The position numbers and the translations under genes are program-made. DNA of 64,000 bases. Source: Neorhodopirellula pilleata (GTDB lineage Bacteria > Planctomycetota > Planctomycetia > Pirellulales > Pirellulaceae). The DNA lies in assembly GCF_007859915.1 (NCBI RefSeq), contig NZ_SJPM01000001.1, positions 299,502 to 363,501 on the forward strand, read 5' to 3'. The notes beneath the pieces were generated by a model. The model did no database searches. It had not been told where the DNA came from and saw nothing but the letters and a program-made list of their open reading frames with translations. Shown here one piece after another: positions 52,450-61,468 of this stretch; the first letter of the stretch is position 1, and each line of letters begins with the position of its first letter.

Positions 52450-53580
52450 GTAGGCTGGGTGGAGGAGAGCTTTGGCAACGAACACCCGGCGGGTCGGGTG
52501 TGTTTGGAAAGCTAACGGCCAGATGTTGAATGTCCTTGGGGACTGCCGGGTCTGCGCCGAAGCGGCTGCGACCCAGCCTACTTCGTTAAGGACGGGTTAA
52601 GGGGAGTCAACGTAGGCTGGGTGGAGGAGAGCTTTGGCGACGAACACCCGGCGGGTCGGGTGTGCTTGGAAAGCTAACGGCCAGATGGCGAATGTCCTTG
52701 GGGACTGCCGGGTCTGCGCCGAAGCGGCTGCGACCCAGCCTACATCGTTAAGGACGGGTTAAGGGGAGTCAACGTAGGCTGGGTGGAGGAGAGCTTTGGC
52801 GACGAACACCCGGCGGGTCGGTGTGCTTGGAAAGCTAACGGCCAGATGGCGAATGTCCTTGGGGGACTGCCGGGTCTGCGCCGAAGCGGCTGCGACCCAG
52901 CCTACATCGTTAAGGACGGGTTAAGGGGAGTCAACGTAGGCTGGGTGGAGGAGAGCTTTGGCGACGAACACCCGGCGGGTCGGGTGTGCTTGGAAAGCTA
53001 ACGGCCAGATGGCGAATGTCCTTGGGGACTGCCGGGTCTGCGCCGAAGCGGCTGCGACCCAGCCTACATCGTTAAGGACGGGTTAAGGGGAGTCAACGTA
53101 GGCTGGGTGGAGGAGAGCTTTGGCGACGAACACCCGGCGGGTCGGGTGTGCTTGGAAAGCTAACGGCCAGATGTTGAATGTCCTTGGGGACTGCCGGGTC
53201 TGCGCCGAAGCGGCTGCGACCCAGCCTACATCGTTAAGGACGGGTTAAGGGGAGTCAAAGTAGGCTGGGTGGAGGAGAGCTTTGGCGACGAACACCCGGC
53301 GGGTCGGGTGTGTTTGGAAAGCTAACGGCCAGATGTTGAATGTCCTTGGGGGACTGCCGGGTCTGCGCCGAAGCGGCTGCGACCCAGCCTACATCGTTAA
53401 GGACGGGTTAAGGGGAGTCAACGTAGGCTGGGTGGAGGAGAGCTTTGGCGACGAACACCCGGCGGGTCGGGTGTGCTTGGAAAGCTAACGGCTAGATGGT
53501 GAATGTCCTTGGGGGACTGCCGGGTCTGCGCCGAAGCGGCTGCGACCCAGCCTACTTCGTTAAGGACGGGTTAAGGGGAG
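52450..53580. repeat. Seven tandem copies of a 162-bp unit
   Basis: Units start with GTAGGCTGGGTGGAGGAG at 52450, 52612, 52774, 52936, 53098, 53260 and 53423; spacing is 162 bp, once 163. Each unit ends ACCCAGCCTAC followed by TTCG or ATCG and GTTAAGGACGGGTTAAGGGG. The start and end are inverted repeats, so every unit is an imperfect palindrome. Differences are few: TTGAATG in units 1, 5 and 6, GCGAATG in 2-4, GTGAATG in 7, and single-base length changes in G-runs. The last unit enters the 3' end of the caspase gene and supplies its final codons and stop. All reading frames contain stops in each unit. Confidence 0.93.
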
Positions 53581-56500
53581 GTTGAGTCGATTGATTAAAT
53601 CGGGAGGACCAGCGGTGGGATGCTGCATCATGCCTTCTTGGCTTGAATCTTCGGCGACGGTTCGTGAAACATATTGCACCGTTTCACGAAGACTCACTTC
53701 GCCATCGCGGTCCAGGTCCGCTTTGCCCGCCAAAGCCTCGAGCAACCGAGACGTGAATCGACCCAAACCGGCTTCGACGACTTCGGCGGCCTCTTCACGT
53801 CCTTCGCTCGCCGTGATCGTCATCACGACATCGTCCTGCAGCACTCGAATCGCCGACTTGAGGTCATCCTCACGCATGAAACTTTGCACGGCTCCGCTGT
53901 GGCACGAATCGAGGATTGCCAGTTTACGACACGGTAGACTCGCAAACACGCTCAAGTCAGATAACGACACGCAGTCGTTGTATTGATCGTTCATGAGATC
54001 CCGATAATCCGCGTCGGCTGAGACGAAATACCATTGTCCGGTTCGACGGTCCCGCATCCCGTGGCCGCACAAATACATGACTACCAAATCATCCGGTCCG
54101 ACTGCTTCTTTCAATTGATCCAATGTCGATCGGGCATAGATTCGCCACAACGATCGAGTCGCTTGCGAATCAACCAGTTGCGTCGTGGTCACGTCATAAA
54201 GCGGTTCGGCGTACTGCCGCAAAGCGTCCGCGACCGCGTCGGTGGCTTTGGCGGCAAAGTCGAGTGGTAGGATGTTCGGATCGGCGTATCGGCTGATTCC
54301 CATCGCGATCAAATGCATCTTAGCTTTGGCCGGTGGTGTCGCTTGCAGACGACGCACGACGATGGTTTCGCGTGCCGCCGATTGCGAATTGGTTGCCGCA
54401 TAAACATCCAACTGCAATTCCGTCTGTCGCGGTAATTCGAAGTCCCAGCGGAATTCGGTCGTCGTCGCATCGATCGTTTCTTGAGACTTCAATACACCGG
54501 GAATACCATCCATGAACGCTTTCACCGAAGCAATCCCCACACCAGCCGGGCTTTCGATGCGAGCGATCACTTCGGTGCTCGGTCCAGGGCCCACCGTCGG
54601 CGTCTTGCCTAGCATTTCGGGAATCGGAGAAAGAATTCGGATGCGAGGTCGCGACGCGATCTGATTGATGATTGCCGTTTCGCCCGGCGGAGGTCCGCCG
54701 CCGAGCGTCACTCGCATCGCCGCGGCCAACGACCCCGACGACAATAGCCGCCGCATCACAGCGGGACGTTCTAAAGAAGCACGAAACTGATCGGCACGAA
54801 AATACTCGACGTCTGCACCGAGTCCCCGGTTGAGTTGCCATCCGAAACGTTGGTTGCCCGCCAACGACGCGTTGTAAATGCCTGTTGGTGTCCACATCGC
54901 CCATTCACGTTCCTCATCGATCAACACCGTCGCCAGCGGATACCATGCGGGAAACATTTGGAACGTCTCGATCGGTCGGCCTTGTCGGTCCACTTCAAAA
55001 ACGACTTGGGTATCGAACGTGGTTTCTGCAAGTGCCTTCCCGATCGTCTCGGGTGTCTCGGCCGTCACGGTCTTGCCCTGTTCATCGGGCCACTTCAAGC
55101 GACTGACTTGATCCCCGATCCGAACGCCACGAAAAAACAACGGACCGGCTTCATCGATGCTGGCCACAGTGAGTTTTCCGTCGAGGGTCTCGAACGTTGC
55201 GCCCCAGCGATTGACCATGTCGGATGTGGTCATGACCTCACCCAAGTTCCAAGCACACAGCGTCGCATCGTCGCTGCCGGTCAACAGGAAGCGTCCATCT
55301 GCGGAGGCACTGGTCGATCGCACGGTGCCGAAGTGTCCGCGAAATTGCCGGACAATTTTCAGCGGAACATTCGCTATGGCTGATGGGTCTGCAGCGAGTG
55401 AAAACACATAGACATTGTTTTGGCCTTCGGTGCCGACGATGGCCAACGGTTGGCCTTGGATTTCTACCGTGCTTACCGTCGTCGGACGGCCGTGAAGTTC
55501 GGGACGCAGCGGAAGGGTGCCGAGGAGCGTTTCATCCCGATACAGCTGGAAGACATTGAAGTCGGTGGCCGATGGCCGAACGGTAATTTTTGTATCGAGC
55601 CTTTGTCCTTCCAAGAACTGATCGTCTGCGATGTCATCGACGGGGACCGATTCGAGTGACAGATCCGAAAGATTGAAGACCTCCGAAAACGGCTTGTCAC
55701 CATCGTCGGTTTTTGCACGAGAAATCGCTACCCGCACAGGATCGGCTTGGGCGCTCGCGGCGATCCGAGTGATCGGCTTGATCGGAGTCTTGAGCACCTG
55801 CCGTGCTGAAGTGTTCCATCGTCCCTCGGCGTCGGTGTCATGGATTTGCAATGCGTTTCCGATCGCCAAGACCACGGATCGATTCGTCGGGTCGAACACA
55901 CCCGACGCTGCGGTTTCTTTCAGAACCATCGAGTCGATCAGACGGGTGGGTTGGGTGGTCAGATCGTACAACGCAACGATGGCGGGGGAATCATCCGCCT
56001 CGGTTCCGACGAGTAACCGCCCGCCGGACGCATCGATGTCCACGAACAACGGGCGACCATCGACGGAAACGTTCTCGACGGCGAGTGTATTTGTCTCCGG
56101 TTGTCGTCGCCATAGTTTCACTTCGCGGGCGGTATGACAGGCGACCGCGAGTACTCGTTGGTCAGACGACGAACGCAGCTGAGTGATCAGTCCCGGTATC
56201 TCGCCGTCGAGTCGAACGGGCTGACTGCCAGACTCCGGTGCATGCAATTGCACCTGCCAAATCGGAAACGTGAATTCGCCGCCACCCGGGATCGGGTTGC
56301 GGTGCAAGCGATTGAGATGAGTCGTGGCGATCTGGCCGCCGAAGGTCGTCATTGCGTGAAAACGACGAAACGGCTTCAATAATTTCGCGGTCGAATCGCC
56401 GTACGTACTCGTGTCTTCGCCGATGATCGTCTCCGGTCGCCATCGACCCGATGACGGATCCGTCGTCCAACGCACAACGCGTCCCGCCAAGTCCGCCGAG

Positions 56501-57270
56501 ACCAATATGGGCGTAGCGTCTTTCGACCATGACAAACTATCCACGGTCACGCGGTGCGCGGCCGTGTAGTCGGCAAGCGAACGAATCCATTTTCCGGTAG
56601 CGGCATCGGCGACCCACACTTCCCCGGTCCCCCCCATCGCACCGTAACCGGCCATCGCAATTTCGTTTTGACGAATCGCCAAGTCATTGATAACACCACG
56701 GGGGCCACGCCAAACTTGCCATCGAACCGTCCGGGTGTGAACCCATTGCTGCGGGTTCCGCAGATCCCGTTGCCAAACATGGACATCCTTGTCTTGCCCG
56801 GCGGTGATCAAACGGTCGCCCGTCTCGTTGAATCGAACGACGTTGACTCGGCTGCTGTGCCCGTCGTAGTTCAATCGCAAGATCGGTCGCTGATCGCCTG
56901 GCGTGTCGTCATCCGCGTCCGTTGGGTCTTGGTCAGCCTTGGGGGTGGCATCGGCAACAGGGGCGTCTTTCATGTCGCCTCGCTGCAAAACCAACTCCGT
57001 CGGCATCATCGGCAACAGATTCCCGGCATCGCTTGAGTCTTGGACCACACGTTTTGTTCCTCGCAATGACGTTTCGCCAGGAAGGTCTTGAGTCGACTGG
57101 ATCGCTTCCTGAGCGGCACGTCGCTCGTTTGCGTTGGGTAGACGCGTCTCGTCAGGCAATTGTGCGGTCGCAATGGCCGTCGCCGACGCGAACGCCCAAA
57201 CCAAAACTCGCGTTAGCCCGCTCGGCATCGATTTGTAGAGTGCGCGGTTAATGATCATGAGGCGTTTCAA
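53560..57270 (-). CDS. WD40-repeat protein with C-terminal caspase-like (C14) domain
   Basis: The protein has 1236 aa. The signal peptide probably starts at Met15 (MPSGLTRVLVWAFASATAIA). WD40-type blades are spread over about residues 130-690, clearest at GHSSRVNVVRFNETGDRLIT and GHFGTVRSTSASADGRFLLT. A region with FFRGVRIGDQVSRLKW recalls a PDZ-like turn. An Ig-like strand set precedes the caspase domain, about 1000-1210: catalytic His1070 in YLCGHGM and Cys1123 in AILDSCHSG are both present. An EF-hand-like DLDRDGEVSL follows. It is probably an exported protease or sensor. The last codons (PLTRP and stop) lie in the tandem repeat array. It is divergent from the vWA gene. Confidence 0.88.
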   Translation of the reverse strand: MKRLMIINRALYKSMPSGLTRVLVWAFASATAIATAQLPDETRLPNANERRAAQEAIQSTQDLPGETSLRGTKRVVQDSSDAGNLLPMMPTELVLQRGDMKDAPVADATPKADQDPTDADDDTPGDQRPILRLNYDGHSSRVNVVRFNETGDRLITAGQDKDVHVWQRDLRNPQQWVHTRTVRWQVWRGPRGVINDLAIRQNEIAMAGYGAMGGTGEVWVADAATGKWIRSLADYTAAHRVTVDSLSWSKDATPILVSADLAGRVVRWTTDPSSGRWRPETIIGEDTSTYGDSTAKLLKPFRRFHAMTTFGGQIATTHLNRLHRNPIPGGGEFTFPIWQVQLHAPESGSQPVRLDGEIPGLITQLRSSSDQRVLAVACHTAREVKLWRRQPETNTLAVENVSVDGRPLFVDIDASGGRLLVGTEADDSPAIVALYDLTTQPTRLIDSMVLKETAASGVFDPTNRSVVLAIGNALQIHDTDAEGRWNTSARQVLKTPIKPITRIAASAQADPVRVAISRAKTDDGDKPFSEVFNLSDLSLESVPVDDIADDQFLEGQRLDTKITVRPSATDFNVFQLYRDETLLGTLPLRPELHGRPTTVSTVEIQGQPLAIVGTEGQNNVYVFSLAADPSAIANVPLKIVRQFRGHFGTVRSTSASADGRFLLTGSDDATLCAWNLGEVMTTSDMVNRWGATFETLDGKLTVASIDEAGPLFFRGVRIGDQVSRLKWPDEQGKTVTAETPETIGKALAETTFDTQVVFEVDRQGRPIETFQMFPAWYPLATVLIDEEREWAMWTPTGIYNASLAGNQRFGWQLNRGLGADVEYFRADQFRASLERPAVMRRLLSSGSLAAAMRVTLGGGPPPGETAIINQIASRPRIRILSPIPEMLGKTPTVGPGPSTEVIARIESPAGVGIASVKAFMDGIPGVLKSQETIDATTTEFRWDFELPRQTELQLDVYAATNSQSAARETIVVRRLQATPPAKAKMHLIAMGISRYADPNILPLDFAAKATDAVADALRQYAEPLYDVTTTQLVDSQATRSLWRIYARSTLDQLKEAVGPDDLVVMYLCGHGMRDRRTGQWYFVSADADYRDLMNDQYNDCVSLSDLSVFASLPCRKLAILDSCHSGAVQSFMREDDLKSAIRVLQDDVVMTITASEGREEAAEVVEAGLGRFTSRLLEALAGKADLDRDGEVSLRETVQYVSRTVAEDSSQEGMMQHPTAGPPDLINRLNLPLTRP

Positions 57271-57433
57271 AGAACGTGGGAAAAGTACCCAAACCGGAGA
57301 AACCTTTATGGTATCCTAAAGCCCCCCGGAGTGTCGGAACCGTTTTGTAATCGCTTCGACTGGGGAACCGATTCTGACATGCTCGCGGTCGGCTTTCCGC
57401 ATCATTTTCCATTTTTCATGACGGTCTGAACCC

Positions 57434-59470
57434 ATGGGTATCTTCACCTCTCCCTTGAAAACGGGTGGCGTTGTCTTGCTGGTGATCTTCGGATTGGTGT
57501 GGCATCCCCGGGGCATGGTTTCCGCCGACGAACCGATTTCAGTGGTCGGCAATGCGATCGAATCGATGTTTTCGCCGTTGGCCGCGCCGAAACGCAAAAC
57601 AATGGGATTGCTGCAGCGAAACTTTCTCGACATGGCGGGCCAGTCGGCTGAATTGGAAGTCGCCATCGTCGTCGACGGGACCGATTCGATGGCCGGAGAG
57701 TTGCAAGGCATCCGAGAATCATTGCTGCGAATGATCGGTGACCTCCGTCGGCTTCGTTCCGGTCAAGTTCGCGTTGCCATCGTCGTCTATCGTGATTTCG
57801 ATTCACCCGCATCAGAAGTTGAGATGCTGTTGCCAGCCTTTTCCGCTGACGATGCCGAGATTCAATCCGCGATCGATTCGTTACAACCTCAACAAGGGGC
57901 GCCGTTCTATTACGAGATGGTCGATATCGGCGTGCATCGTGCCGTGACGAAGTTGAATTGGAGTGACGATCCGACGGTTTCGAAATGGATCATCCTGTTC
58001 GGCGATGCACCGCCCTATCCGAGTGACTTCAGCGACAAAGAGTTGCCCGACGCCAAAAGGTATTTTGCCGATGAAGTCTTGGTATCGCTTGCATCATCGC
58101 GTGGCATTCAAATTCATTGCATCCTCTGCAAGAGCACCGAGGAAACCAGCGAGCCGCACCTGGAATCGATCGGCAGCACACGGCGAATGATGGACCGATT
58201 ATCGACGGAGACCGGGGGAATGGTGTTGGACCTCTCTTATCCCGTCATTCGCGAGGCGTTCACGAAGAAAAGCCAACCGCCGCCGACGCAGTACACACCA
58301 GTCCAACCGATCACATTGCGAGACTTGGCCGCCGATCGCAAGTCAAGACCGCAATCGTCGTCGATGATGATCGCGGTGTTGCCGCACGAACCTGTCTCGC
58401 AAATCTCGTTCGACCCTGAACGTCCCGCCGCTCAGGTCGCGACAGCCTTGGTCAATAAACTACGCCAGCTCTCGGGCGTTCGTATCAAGAACCCGCTCGA
58501 TGTCGAACGCCAGCTACGTCGAATGCGAGCCGAAGGGCTCGACGAAATGGAAGCCATTCGCGGTTTGGCGGCGCGGTTGCGAGTCGATTACGTCGTGTGG
58601 GGTCGTTTGCAAGACGAAACGACGATGCGAACGGTCGCGTTCCGCCAACGCGACGGTTTGCCAGTCATTCAAGTGTCCCATCGTGGCAGCCCCGATGGCC
58701 TCGCCAAAGTCGTCCTGCAAGCGGCCGCTCGATCGCCCGGGAGCGATCCTGATTTCGCGAGGTTTGCCAGTGAAGTGTTGGAAAGTGCTCAATCGTCGAT
58801 TTTGCAAACTCCGATCGCTGGCAATGCGTCCACGACGTCGGCCGTCCTAACCGCAATCGGATCGCTCGAACAGTCGCTCGGTGAAGCCATCGGTAGCGAC
58901 CAATCGCAGCGGTGGCTCGATCGTGCCGAAGCGGCCGCAAAGCAAGCGATCGAGCAAGAACCCGACAACGGTTTGGCTCATTGGGTCTTAGCCAACGTGT
59001 CGTTCAACCAAGCCTCTGCCTTGTTCCGAGATCAAATCGAAGATCGTGCGACCGAGGCAATGAAAGATTGCAAATCGGCGTTGCGGTTAGCGTACAACCA
59101 ACGCGACAAAATCGGTTCGCAACCACTCGCGTTGGAAGTCGAAGCGGACTTCCGGTTGTTGGCCCGGCGGGAAACCGACCAAGCGATCACCTTGTACGAA
59201 AAGATGACCGATCCGGAGATGCCTAGCGACACGCAGCGGCGCGGCCACTGGATGTTATCGGGTTTATACGCGGGCGATTGGGGCGTTGCGGAAGAAGTCG
59301 TCGACGCGAAACTCGCCCGCCAGCACACCGTCGCCATCCTCGCCGGTTGGCCGGACAGCCCCGAAGCGGAACAGTTACGGCAATGGTTGCAATGGGACGA
59401 AACCCGCGACGAAACCCGCCACAACTATCTTCCCAAACTCAACGAAGCGTTACCGGGTTTGGATCAATAG
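57434..59470 (+). CDS. Secreted vWA-domain protein with TPR-like C-terminus
   Basis: The protein has 678 aa with a signal peptide (about 9-33, cleaved near VSA). The von Willebrand A domain (about 72-265) starts ELEVAIVVDGTDSMAGEL with a DxTxS-type MIDAS motif; FGDAPPYPSDF supplies the later Asp. The middle (about 300-430) has a segment resembling a FlgO/TolB-like N-domain (LVNKLRQLSGVRIKNPLD). The C-terminal 200 residues are helical with TPR-like spacing (AAKQAIEQEPDNGLAHWVLA, then DCKSALRLAYNQRDK). It is divergent from the WD40-caspase gene across 163 bp, and the two may form one functional pair; the role is unknown. Confidence 0.83.
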   Translation: MGIFTSPLKTGGVVLLVIFGLVWHPRGMVSADEPISVVGNAIESMFSPLAAPKRKTMGLLQRNFLDMAGQSAELEVAIVVDGTDSMAGELQGIRESLLRMIGDLRRLRSGQVRVAIVVYRDFDSPASEVEMLLPAFSADDAEIQSAIDSLQPQQGAPFYYEMVDIGVHRAVTKLNWSDDPTVSKWIILFGDAPPYPSDFSDKELPDAKRYFADEVLVSLASSRGIQIHCILCKSTEETSEPHLESIGSTRRMMDRLSTETGGMVLDLSYPVIREAFTKKSQPPPTQYTPVQPITLRDLAADRKSRPQSSSMMIAVLPHEPVSQISFDPERPAAQVATALVNKLRQLSGVRIKNPLDVERQLRRMRAEGLDEMEAIRGLAARLRVDYVVWGRLQDETTMRTVAFRQRDGLPVIQVSHRGSPDGLAKVVLQAAARSPGSDPDFARFASEVLESAQSSILQTPIAGNASTTSAVLTAIGSLEQSLGEAIGSDQSQRWLDRAEAAAKQAIEQEPDNGLAHWVLANVSFNQASALFRDQIEDRATEAMKDCKSALRLAYNQRDKIGSQPLALEVEADFRLLARRETDQAITLYEKMTDPEMPSDTQRRGHWMLSGLYAGDWGVAEEVVDAKLARQHTVAILAGWPDSPEAEQLRQWLQWDETRDETRHNYLPKLNEALPGLDQ

Positions 59471-59557
59471 TGTTTTGATCCGGCGAAGCCGAATGATCGT
59501 TTCTTAAGCACGTTTAGCAATTCATATGTTTGTTCCCCACTTTCAAATGGAAATTTG

Positions 59558-60166
59558 ATGATGCGTTTATTTCTTTGTCTTGGCTTGGTAATGGGATGCC
59601 TCTCGTTCTGCTCGATGGTCGGGTTTGCCGGCGAGCGTGCGACGGCAAGTTTTGAATCCGACGCTCCGTCACAGTGGAAGTCGTCGATCGGCAAGTGGGA
59701 AGTCCGCGACGGCGTAATGCACGGGGCCGAGCAGGAATCGGACCATCACCCGGCGGCGGCCCGTTGGTTGGTGCCGTTCAAGGACGGCAAGGTGACCGGC
59801 AAGTTTCGCAACGTCGATGCTCGCGCGGTCAACATCGGGTTCGATCCGGCACCGAGCGAACTCGACAAAAAAGGCCACCTATGTGCCCTGACGGTCTTAG
59901 CGAACAAGGTCACGCTCGCAATCGCTCCGAACAAAGCCGACCCGAAATCAAAGGCTCAATCAATCGCTCAAGCGGACATCCAAACTCCCAAGAACGAATG
60001 GGTCGACTTCACCATTACCAGTGAAGGGGACACAATGACGGTTCAGATCGGTAACGCGACTTTGAAAGCAACCCATCCGGAAATCGCCGCGAAGAAGACT
60101 GGTGTGGTCGTCCGCGTGATGGGCGGGTCGGCTCAGTTTGATGAACTGACGATCGAGTCCAAATAA
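59558..60166 (+). CDS. Small secreted LamG/DUF1080-like protein
   Basis: I start at ATG 59558, with GGA about 6 bp upstream. The 202-aa protein has a signal peptide (LFLCLGLVMGCLSFCSMVGF) and one beta-sandwich-like domain: WKSSIGKWEVRDGVMHGAEQ, then NEWVDFTITSEGDTMTVQIG, and a final VRVMGGSAQFDELTIES. This pattern resembles the 3-keto-disaccharide hydrolase/LamG fold without its usual catalytic features. Probably carbohydrate-related; function unknown. Confidence 0.72.
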   Translation: MMRLFLCLGLVMGCLSFCSMVGFAGERATASFESDAPSQWKSSIGKWEVRDGVMHGAEQESDHHPAAARWLVPFKDGKVTGKFRNVDARAVNIGFDPAPSELDKKGHLCALTVLANKVTLAIAPNKADPKSKAQSIAQADIQTPKNEWVDFTITSEGDTMTVQIGNATLKATHPEIAAKKTGVVVRVMGGSAQFDELTIESK

Positions 60167-60201
60167 TCGACTCGATTGTGCGTTGTCACGCTTGAGACTT
60201 A

Positions 60202-60231
60202 AGGGGAGCGAACTCTCGCCAAGAGTTTCGG
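60202..60231. repeat. GAGCGAA...GAGTTTCGG small repeat, copy 1
   Basis: AGGGGAGCGAACTCTCGCC followed by AAGAGTTTCGG recurs, one base shorter, at 61377-61405. The inner part CGAAACTC/GAGTTTCG is palindromic in the second copy and slightly broken here. One copy lies on each side of leuD. Confidence 0.65.
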
Positions 60232-60322
60232 CTTGTTGCACTCGTTCCCAGTCTCCTGCCCTCTTAATAGGCCACATCTTTTTTGACCCCCACAAGCTCG
60301 TCTCGTGGGTGAATTAGGTTTG

Positions 60323-60429
60323 CAAGCTAGGCACCGCCGCCTCCCATCCTTCCGATTTTCACTTGTGCTCGCCGCTTGAAGCGGCGAGCACAAGTGAAAA
60401 TCGGAAGGTTGGGCGAAGCGTCTAGCTTG
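60323..60429. repeat. MITE-like element with a perfect 30-bp hairpin
   Basis: The arms at 60348-60377 and 60379-60408 are perfectly complementary (core TTTTCACTTGTGCTCGCCGC) with a single base between them. Outer ends CAAGCTAG (60323-60330) and CTAGCTTG (60422-60429) are also inverted. It contains no ORF. Arms this long and exact, with no real loop, are unusual for a terminator. Confidence 0.82.
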
Positions 60430-60490
60430 TCAACCTCGGCTTCCTGCCAGACGAGCTGGCAGGGGAGCAATGCATAGAGGATTTAGTGGC

Positions 60491-60613
60491 GTTGGATCCC
60501 TCGCTCACGCTTTTTGAAGTTGCGCTTTTGCCTGTGGCATTGGTTTATCGTAACCCGACGCGTAAGCGAGGGATGAGTCAATATCAATTATCCCTCGCTC
60601 ACGCTTCGGGTTA
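60491..60613. repeat. Composite AACCCG / GCGAGGGAT palindromes
   Basis: A half copy (GTTGGATCCCTCGCTCACGC, 60491-60510) precedes a full palindrome with 24-bp arms at 60551-60574 and 60590-60613 that differ at two positions. Same family as 20342 and 30722. A GCCCGCTAGCGGCGTGG tail at about 60634 matches the outer part of the 30640 element. Confidence 0.75.
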
Positions 60614-60692
60614 CGATGCAAACTAAACCGAAAGCCCGCTAGCGGCGTGGGTCCGAAGGAAACCGCGTGCGGTCGCATCGTGGATTACCTTG

Positions 60693-60727
60693 CCGTCACG
60701 CCATGGAAGCCCGTCACGCCATGGAAG
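60693..60727. repeat. 17-bp tandem duplication at the leuD end
   Basis: CCGTCACGCCATGGAAG occurs at 60693-60709 and again at 60711-60727. The second copy holds the last sense codons and the TGA stop of leuD (minus strand). Probably a small local duplication. Confidence 0.7.
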
Positions 60728-61304
60728 TTTCGTAGGCGGTGATCTTGTCTTCGTGCAGAAGAGTTTCGGCGATGTCGTCAAGGCCGTGCAACAGCTTATG
60801 CTTGCGGCTTGCGTCGACCTCGAACGAACGATCGAAGCCTTGACCATCGGTGATGGTTTGGTCTTCCAAGTTAATCGTCAACTGATAGGGATTTCCCTTG
60901 GCCGCTCGTTGAAACAACTCTTCGATGTCTCCTTCGCTGAGCGTGATCGGCAACAAGCCGTTCTTAAAGCAGTTGTTAAAGAAGATGTCGGCAAACGAGG
61001 GTGCGATCACGGCGCGGAAGCCATAATCGTCCAACGCCCATACGGCGTGTTCGCGGCTGCTGCCGCTGCCGAAGTTCTGTCGGGCGATTAAGATCGACGA
61101 ACCTTTAACGTTGATTCGGTTAAGCTCGAAGTCCGGGTTCTCGGTCTCGCCATCATCCATGAAGCGCCAATCGAAAAACAGGAACTGGCCGAAACCGGTC
61201 CGTTCGATTCGCTTGAGAAATTGCTTAGGGATGATTTGATCGGTATCGACGTTGGCGCGATCGAGTGTGGCCACAACGCCTTGATGAACCGTGAAATTTT
61301 GCAT
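60714..61304 (-). CDS. leuD: 3-isopropylmalate dehydratase small subunit
   Basis: The protein has 196 aa, normal length. Family features are [20 protein letters not shown] near the start, a [20 protein letters not shown] segment near residue 74 (substrate-binding swivel domain), and [20 protein letters not shown]. With LeuC it isomerises 2- to 3-isopropylmalate in leucine synthesis. It is 164 bp downstream of leuC on the same strand, with a small repeat in the gap. Confidence 0.96.
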   Translation of the reverse strand: MQNFTVHQGVVATLDRANVDTDQIIPKQFLKRIERTGFGQFLFFDWRFMDDGETENPDFELNRINVKGSSILIARQNFGSGSSREHAVWALDDYGFRAVIAPSFADIFFNNCFKNGLLPITLSEGDIEELFQRAAKGNPYQLTINLEDQTITDGQGFDRSFEVDASRKHKLLHGLDDIAETLLHEDKITAYETSMA

Positions 61305-61376
61305 GGTGGGAAGCCTTTGGCTTCGGCTGTTGGCGTTTAGCGGTTGGCCGAAGCGAGTGGAATGAATACGGAGGAT

Positions 61377-61405
61377 AGGGGAGCGAAACTCGCCAAGAGT
61401 TTCGG
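61377..61405. repeat. GAGCGAA...GAGTTTCGG small repeat, copy 2
   Basis: AGGGGAGCGAAACTCGCC followed by AAGAGTTTCGG, with CGAAACTC-GCCAA-GAGTTTCG forming a hairpin. It lies in the leuC-leuD gap and may modulate leuD expression. First copy at 60202. Confidence 0.65.
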
Positions 61406-61468
61406 TCTGGATGGTCGATCACCGAAAGTCGTGTCAACTTTCGCTACGGCAAACTTTCGCACTAGTTC

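Noticed and set aside
52783..53488. Short open frames inside the tandem array (72 and 68 codons)
   Set aside because: They arise from single-base length changes between units and stop once per unit. They are repeats of one sequence without ribosome sites or a recognisable product.
52450..53580. CRISPR array
   Set aside because: The 162-bp units are nearly identical along their whole length; there are no short repeats separated by unique spacers and no cas genes.
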